A DNA stretch of 37,614 bases. It comes from Deltaproteobacteria bacterium (GTDB lineage Bacteria > Myxococcota_A > Polyangia > JACPQR01). The number at the start of each line of letters is the position of its first letter. Position 1 is the stretch's first letter. Position numbers and translations under genes: made by a program. The DNA is taken from assembly GCA_016190375.1 (NCBI GenBank), contig JACPQR010000135.1, positions 1 to 37,614 of the forward strand. The letters run 5' to 3'. The notes beneath the pieces are model-generated. The model made no database searches and was not told the DNA's origin. It was given only the letters and a program-made list of their open reading frames with translations. Shown here in pieces: positions 32,712-37,614 of the stretch.

Positions 32712-33602
32712 ATGGACGGCACGCTCGTGGAGCGCCAGCGGCGAAGGTACGGTCGGGGCTTCTACGCCCGCTTCCGGCGCTTGCGCTGGCTCTTCCGGTA
32801 CGACTGCCGCCACCGGCTGCTCGTCATGGAGGAGACGTTCCGCAGGCACTCGGTGCCGTTCGAGCACCTGAAGGTCTTCGAGCTCGGCTTCGGCACCGGC
32901 GACCTGCTTCTGCGCTTCGACCCGTCGTGCTCGCTGCACGGCTGCGAGGTGTCGGAGGAGGCGATCGCCGCGCTGAGCGCGGACCCGCGGATCGGCTCGT
33001 ACGCGGGCGCGAGCTTCGTCGCAACGGCGCCGGACGGCTCGCCGCGCTTCCCCTCGAGCGAGTACGACCTGATGATCGCATCGCACGTCCTCGAGCACGT
33101 CCCGGACGACGTCGGCGCCCTCGAGGCGATGGCGGGAAACACGCGCGCCGGAGGTCTCGGGCTGTTCTTCCTGCCCCTCGAGCCGCCAAGGCACAACCCC
33201 GATCACGTCCGCACCTACACGGCCGCGGGATTCGTCCGGCTGCTCGAGGCGACGGGGTGGGCTCCGATCGAGGTCGCCGAGAACTTCCGGTACGCCTCGC
33301 ACTGGGTCCAGGTGGTCAACTGGCCGAGCCGCAGGAGGGTGCCGATCCTGGGCGCGGTCGTCGAGACTGCCAAGAACGTCGTCCTCAGCCTGCCGCCCGC
33401 GAGCCTGATGATGCTCGTCGAGGGGCCGCTCGAGGCACTGCACGTCGCGCCCCGCCAGCTCATGGTCCTCGCCCGGCGGGCCGCGGAGGCCACCTACTCC
33501 ACGCGACCCGCCTCGGGACCGCCGTGGACGCCCATGTCGCTGCGCGTGCCGTCGAGGTCGAGGATGGCGGGATCGCCCGCGTCGATGAGGGCCGACGAGT
33601 AG
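32712..33602 (+). CDS. SAM-dependent class I methyltransferase
   Basis: 296 residues. The SAM-binding motif VFELGFGTGDLLLRF (55-69), an acidic end of strand 2 (HGCEVSEEAI) and YDLMIASHVLEHVPDD (118-132) place it in the methyltransferase type 11/UbiE-like fold. A basic N-terminus (RQRRRYGRGFYARFRRLRW) may bind membrane or nucleic acid. Substrate unknown. The C-terminal 36 residues are Pro/Ser/Arg-rich and overlap the convergent gene by 109 bp, so the original stop may have been lost. Confidence 0.78.
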   Translation: MDGTLVERQRRRYGRGFYARFRRLRWLFRYDCRHRLLVMEETFRRHSVPFEHLKVFELGFGTGDLLLRFDPSCSLHGCEVSEEAIAALSADPRIGSYAGASFVATAPDGSPRFPSSEYDLMIASHVLEHVPDDVGALEAMAGNTRAGGLGLFFLPLEPPRHNPDHVRTYTAAGFVRLLEATGWAPIEVAENFRYASHWVQVVNWPSRRRVPILGAVVETAKNVVLSLPPASLMMLVEGPLEALHVAPRQLMVLARRAAEATYSTRPASGPPWTPMSLRVPSRSRMAGSPASMRADE

Positions 33603-34936
33603 AGGAGCCCATAGTCGACCGTGTCCTCGAACCGCGGGTCCACCGAGACGTTCCCGTCCTCGGCGTCGAGCTCGATCGGGCTGCACGGATCCGCTCCCGG
33701 CACTCCGCCCGTGCAGACGTCCTGGGTCTCGTTGCCCCAGACGTCGTTGTAGGCGAGGTCGAAGCTGTTCGAGGCGTTCATCCAGACGCCGGTGCGCTTG
33801 CCGACCCACTCGTCGGTGCTCCAGCCGTTGCCGGTGACGACGTTGTTGACGAAGCGCCCCGATGCGCTCGGATCCCACGCGGCGAGCCCGGTCGTGCCGT
33901 TCGCGACGATCACGTTGTTGATCGCCTCCATCCACGACTGGCCCGAGGCGATCACTCCCCACCCCACCTGGTCGCTGACGATGTTGTTCAGAGCGGTGAC
34001 GCGGCTCGTGCCGAACGATCCGATCCCCTTCCACTGGTGATGGATGCGGCTGTTGACGATCACGGCCTCGGCGTCCCAGGTCACTCCGATCCCGACGCCC
34101 CTGCCGCGTGGGTTCACGCAGCCGCTCGTGCAGCCGATCGTGGTGTGCACGACGAGCGCCGTCGCCGCCGAGCCCGCGACGTCCGGGTCGCTGCGGTACA
34201 TGGCGATGCCGTCCCAGCTGTTGTTCTCGATCCGACATCCGATGACCGTCAGCTCCGCGCCCTCGCGGCCCGCGATTCCGATGATGCCGACGATGGGGTC
34301 CGGCTCGCCCTGGTAGAGATCGTCGTTCTCGACGACGTCGACGTCCTTGACCACGAGCGACGTATGGCGGACCACGATCCCCGCGTCGGTGGCCCGGCCG
34401 TCGGCGTCGCGCAGGCCCCCCGTGACCGTGACCTGCTCGAGGGTCGACTCGCCCGCGCTCTCGAACAGGACCCCGTAGCCGGCGCTGGTCTCGATGATCG
34501 ACTCGTCCCTGGAAGATCCCAGGATGTGAAGCCCCTTGCCGGAGACGATGAAGCCGGCGGTCGCCGGGATGTCGGCTCGAAAGTCGGCGTCCCCGCAGTT
34601 GCCGCAGGTCGGGTCCGTGTACTCGCTCGGCTCCGCGACGAAGCGCCCCGGCATGAGGCGGATCGTGTCGCCGTCTCGCGCGTCATCGATGGCGACCTGG
34701 AGGTTGCGGAACGGATCGGCCTCGGTCCCCGACCCCGCCTCCCCGTCGGCGAGGTCGTCCACGAACAGCGTTCGCGGCGCCGGCACCTCGGCGTCGGCAC
34801 CGCCGTCGGGCTCGGGATCGGCACCCGCGTCCTCGCCGACCTCGGCGTCCGCCCCGGCGTCGATCCCGGGAGAATCCGCCCCATCCGAGCACGAGGCAGC
34901 CGCGACCAGGCACGAAACGACGAGCAGCTTCCGCAT
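33494..34936 (-). CDS. Lipoprotein with right-handed parallel beta-helix
   Basis: 480 residues. Signal with lipobox AASC (Cys16), then an Asp/Ala/Glu-rich linker (about 17-52). A parallel beta-helix with DUF1565/pectate-lyase-like start (TLFVDDLADGEAGSGTEADPFRNLQ) follows, and PbH1-type rungs such as VVKDVDVVENDD, VIGCRIENNSWDGI, VIVNSRIHHQWKGI, ALNNIVSDQVGWGV and FVNNVVTGNGW. Such proteins bind or cleave polysaccharides; catalytic residues are not evident. A late VDPRFEDTVDYGLL...SALIDAGDP ending is typical of this family. Confidence 0.82.
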   Translation of the reverse strand: MRKLLVVSCLVAAASCSDGADSPGIDAGADAEVGEDAGADPEPDGGADAEVPAPRTLFVDDLADGEAGSGTEADPFRNLQVAIDDARDGDTIRLMPGRFVAEPSEYTDPTCGNCGDADFRADIPATAGFIVSGKGLHILGSSRDESIIETSAGYGVLFESAGESTLEQVTVTGGLRDADGRATDAGIVVRHTSLVVKDVDVVENDDLYQGEPDPIVGIIGIAGREGAELTVIGCRIENNSWDGIAMYRSDPDVAGSAATALVVHTTIGCTSGCVNPRGRGVGIGVTWDAEAVIVNSRIHHQWKGIGSFGTSRVTALNNIVSDQVGWGVIASGQSWMEAINNVIVANGTTGLAAWDPSASGRFVNNVVTGNGWSTDEWVGKRTGVWMNASNSFDLAYNDVWGNETQDVCTGGVPGADPCSPIELDAEDGNVSVDPRFEDTVDYGLLYSSALIDAGDPAILDLDGTRSDMGVHGGPEAGRVE

Positions 34937-35117
34937 TTCCACGATTCCGTAGCAACCTGTGGACCGATGGCGGGCCAATCGTACACGGCGTCCGCGGCTT
35001 GGCGCGACCGCTCCCACGTTCGGGCAAGGTCGCGAATGTCCAGCGAGTTGGGGGGTAGAAGCGCCGGCTCCTCCTCGGACGGCCGTGCTCACTGGCGGCT
35101 GGACGAGCCTTCGCTGC

Positions 35118-35140
35118 TGGCCCGCCGCTTGCGCTAGTCT
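35118..35140 (+). promoter_or_regulatory. Possible dual promoter (sigma-54-like plus TAGTCT -10)
   Basis: TGGCCCGCCGCTTGCG (35118-35133) has correct -24/-12 spacing, with start expected near 35144. TAGTCT (35135-35140) lies 7 nt before the GTG at 35148. Either could drive the glycosidase-like gene; the TAGTCT box fits the window-wide pattern better. Confidence 0.4.
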
Positions 35141-35147
35141 CGAGGCG

Positions 35148-36866
35148 GTGCGCCCGGCCTCCCGCAACGCCTCGGGAATGCGGCTTGGCCCGTTCACGGC
35201 CCTGCTCATCGTGGGGTCGGTCGGCCTCGCCCCTGCGCCGGCCGGCGCCGACGACGTCTGGACGAACGTGCACCCCGGCATCGACCACCTGCACCGCATC
35301 GACGGGTCTCAAATAGTCCATGCCGTGGTCGTCGACATGTCGCGCCCGGAGATGTGGCTGCGCGCGACGCGCGACGGCGAGCGCGGACAGACGGCGACCG
35401 CCTTCGCCCAGAGCGTCGGCGCGGCGGTCGCCATCAACGGCGACTTCTACCTCGACGGCTACCAGCCGCGCGGGCTGGCAATCGGGGCGGGCGAGGTGTG
35501 GGCCGGCTCGGTGGACCTCGTGGATCACTGCTTCTTCGCCTGCACGCTCGAGCGGCGCTGCACGTTCGACACGTGGGGAACGGTCGCCTGGACCGATCCG
35601 GAGTGGCGCAACGCCGTCGGCGCAAACGGCGACCCGCTCGTCGAGAACGGTCTTGCGATCATCAGGGCCGAGGCGTTCTACGACTCCGATCGACACCCTC
35701 GCAGCGCCGTCGGGATGAGCCAGGATCAGCGCACCCTCATCCTCGCCGTCGTTCAGGGCCGGCGCGCGGACTCCGCGGGCATGACCTTCAACGAGACCGC
35801 CGAGCTCATGGCGGGGCTCGGCGCCTGGAACGCGCTGATGCTCGACGGCGGCGGCTCGAGCGCGCTGGTCATCGACGGGGGCCGAGTGTCCGATCTACCC
35901 ACCGGATCGGGCGAGCGCGTCGTGGCCAACCACCTCGCGGTCATGCGAACGGATCCGATCGACGCCCGCTGCGCGGGAATCGAGAACCAGCGCGCCTGCG
36001 TCGACGCCACGGTGCTCCAGACCTGCGAGGGCGGCAACTACTCCGAGGGCGACTGCGGCTTCTTCGGCGCGACCTGTGAGGAGATCGACGGCCACGGCGT
36101 CTGCGTCGACCCGCGCTGCACGCGCGGCCCGTCCGGACACTTCTGCCTCGACGGCACCGTAATCGCCGGCTGCACGCGCGGCGCATACGGCGAAGGCGAC
36201 TGCGGCGCGTTCGGGACCACCTGCGAGGACACGGGCGGGGACGCCTTCTGCGTCGACCCGCGCTGCACGCGCGGCGGCATGGGAAAGGTCTGCATCAGCG
36301 CCACGGTCCTGGCGTCCTGCGACCGCGGCGCCTACGCCGAGGGCGACTGCGCCGCCTACGGCGCCGCCTGCGAGGACACCGGCGAGGACGCCTTCTGCGT
36401 CGACCCGCGCTGCGCGGCGGGCGGCAACGGCGCCTTCTGCGCCGACGCCGACCTCCTCGTTGCCTGCGATCGCGGCGCATACGCCGAGGCTCGGTGCAGC
36501 GATCAGGGCAAGGCCTGCGCGGCCGACGCCGCCGCCTGCGTGGACCCGGCCTGCCTCGAAGGCGGCGAGCGCACCTGGTGCGACGGTCCGGTCGCGTGGC
36601 GCTGCCAGGGCGGGCTCGTCGAGCGCGAAGACTGCACCGCACGGGCCGAGACGTGCCTCGACGGCTCCTGCCGGAGCGCGGAGGACGGCGAGGACGCCGG
36701 GCCCGAAGCCCCGTCATCCGACGCCGGCCCCGACGTACCTGGCGCCGATGGCGGCCTCGAGGGCTGCGACTGTCGGATCGCCGGCCCCCTCGGGACCCCG
36801 GACCGCGCCGCCGCACTCGCGGCGCTCGTCGCGCTAGCGGGAATGCTGGTGCGCGCCCGTCCGTGA
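35148..36866 (+). CDS. Secreted phosphodiester glycosidase-like protein with Cys-rich repeats and MYXO-CTERM-like tail
   Basis: 572 residues. A signal peptide cleaves near AGA-DD (34/35). A NAGPA/phosphodiester-glycosidase domain (about 45-265) shows AVAINGDFYLDGYQPRGLAIG, the strand around TLILAVVQGR and ALMLDGGGSSALVIDGG. Four to five Cys-rich repeats of about 45 residues follow (CVDPRCTRG..G.FC.DGTV...C.RGAY.EGDC), then an acidic linker. The protein ends in a sorting-tail arrangement: GCDCRIAG, a hydrophobic helix and a terminal RARP. This matches the MYXO-CTERM layout used for surface anchoring in Myxococcota. The GTG at 35148 fits the -10 box; an ATG at 35178 is possible. Confidence 0.82.
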   Translation: MRPASRNASGMRLGPFTALLIVGSVGLAPAPAGADDVWTNVHPGIDHLHRIDGSQIVHAVVVDMSRPEMWLRATRDGERGQTATAFAQSVGAAVAINGDFYLDGYQPRGLAIGAGEVWAGSVDLVDHCFFACTLERRCTFDTWGTVAWTDPEWRNAVGANGDPLVENGLAIIRAEAFYDSDRHPRSAVGMSQDQRTLILAVVQGRRADSAGMTFNETAELMAGLGAWNALMLDGGGSSALVIDGGRVSDLPTGSGERVVANHLAVMRTDPIDARCAGIENQRACVDATVLQTCEGGNYSEGDCGFFGATCEEIDGHGVCVDPRCTRGPSGHFCLDGTVIAGCTRGAYGEGDCGAFGTTCEDTGGDAFCVDPRCTRGGMGKVCISATVLASCDRGAYAEGDCAAYGAACEDTGEDAFCVDPRCAAGGNGAFCADADLLVACDRGAYAEARCSDQGKACAADAAACVDPACLEGGERTWCDGPVAWRCQGGLVEREDCTARAETCLDGSCRSAEDGEDAGPEAPSSDAGPDVPGADGGLEGCDCRIAGPLGTPDRAAALAALVALAGMLVRARP

Positions 36867-36870
36867 TGGC

Positions 36871-37614
36871 TCAGGACTGCTCCTGAGCGATGGCGATACG
36901 CTGGCTCGTCGCGGAGTCGAAGAGGTGGACGCGGGAGGGATCGACCGCGAGATCGATGCGGTCACCGGGGGCGGGCCGCTCTGCGACCGGTGTGCGCGCC
37001 ACGAGCGAGACGTCGCCCGAGCGGCCGTGGACGAGGCACTCGCTGCCGAGCGTCTCGACGACCTCGACGGTCATGGGGATGGATCCGTTGGGCCCGACGT
37101 GCAGATCCTGGGGCCGGATGCCGAGCCGCACGGGGCCGGCGGCGAGGCCGTCCGCCGCCGGTAGATCGACGCGGACGCCGCCCGCGCGGATCGACGCGCG
37201 CCCGTCGGCGATCGCGACGGTCGCGTCGAAGAGGTTCATCGTCGGGGCGCCCATGAACTCGGCAACGAAGGCGTTGGCCGGCCGGTCGTAGACGTCGAGC
37301 GGCGATCCCGCCTGCTGGATGCGGCCGTCCTTCATCACGACGATCTGGTCCGCGAGCGTCATGGCCTCGAGCTGATCGTGCGTGACGTAGATCGAGGTCG
37401 CCTCGACGCGGGCGTGCAGCCGCGCGAGGTCGGCGCGCATCGTTCCGCGCAGCTTCGCGTCGAGGTTCGACAGCGGCTCGTCGAAGAGGAAGGCGCTCGG
37501 CCGCCGGACCATGGCGCGGCCGAGGGCGACCCGCTGCCGCCGGCCTCCGGAGAGCTGGCGCGGCCGGCGATCGAGGAGATCCTCGATGCCGAGGACTTGC
37601 GCGGTGTCTTGCAC
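36871..37614 (-). CDS. Sugar-type ABC transporter ATP-binding protein (MalK/UgpC-like), partial
   Basis: The N-terminal part with Walker A is beyond the window's right edge; 247 residues are visible. The signature LSGGRRQRV (21-29 of the visible part), Walker B FLFDEPLSNLD, H-loop THDQ and the long C-terminal TOBE/OB region (GIRPQDLHVGPNG, GDRIDLAVDPSRVHLFD) identify a CUT1-type carbohydrate-importer ATPase. The expected permease and binding-protein genes are not in view. It converges with the glycosidase-like gene with a 4-bp gap. Confidence 0.88.
   Translation of the reverse strand: MQDTAQVLGIEDLLDRRPRQLSGGRRQRVALGRAMVRRPSAFLFDEPLSNLDAKLRGTMRADLARLHARVEATSIYVTHDQLEAMTLADQIVVMKDGRIQQAGSPLDVYDRPANAFVAEFMGAPTMNLFDATVAIADGRASIRAGGVRVDLPAADGLAAGPVRLGIRPQDLHVGPNGSIPMTVEVVETLGSECLVHGRSGDVSLVARTPVAERPAPGDRIDLAVDPSRVHLFDSATSQRIAIAQEQS

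Overview
The DNA looks like a Myxococcota (deltaproteobacterial) chromosome or metagenomic contig. It is very GC-rich and codes on both strands. It holds two FHA-domain sigma-54 activators, a membrane Ser/Thr kinase, a MopE-type metal-binding protein, about ten secreted proteins or lipoproteins (several with Asp/Ser/Thr-rich linkers), and a MYXO-CTERM-like tail. I see no rRNA, tRNA or CRISPR array. Placement is inferred from protein families only.

Layout. (1) 1-1679: the 3' end of a PEGA-domain gene, then about 1 kb carrying an inverted-repeat/heptamer element and a toxin-antitoxin pair, bounded by a 29-bp direct repeat of the PEGA gene's 3' end. (2) 1676-5776: two alpha/beta hydrolases around a three-gene redox operon (cyclic-nucleotide-binding ferredoxin, di-haem cytochrome b, tetrahaem cytochrome c), preceded by three tandem 22-bp palindromes. 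(3) 5823-11721: an overlapping operon of FHA sigma-54 activator, histidine kinase, OmpR-type regulator and CrtI-like flavoenzyme, followed by an EAL-CZB phosphodiesterase. (4) 11648-24711: a roughly 12.5-kb island between 274-bp near-identical direct repeats made of the 3' ends of the EAL-CZB gene and of a PEP-utiliser gene. (5) 24559-37614: a lipoprotein/enzyme region ending in a partial sugar-type ABC ATPase.

The most interesting system is in the island. An FHA sigma-54 activator (15092-16447) sits among three predicted -24/-12 promoters (14985-14970 minus, 16630-16645 plus, 23482-23467 minus). Each has a 16-bp palindrome of form GYTGCC-N4-GGCAAC about 85-120 bp upstream of its predicted start, where an activator would bind. 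The promoters precede a lipoprotein esterase; a Ca-binding-like lipoprotein, a second lipoprotein esterase and a membrane Ser/Thr kinase; and an unusual Cys-nucleophile hydrolase with an OleC-like acyl-AMP ligase. A kinase inside the regulon of a phospho-Thr-binding activator would make a self-reinforcing circuit. This is inference from sequence layout.

A second window-wide signal: at least nine genes start 6-7 nt after a TANNNT hexamer, on both strands, which suggests that leaderless transcription is common here. Positions and residue numbers were counted by hand; no database search was possible.
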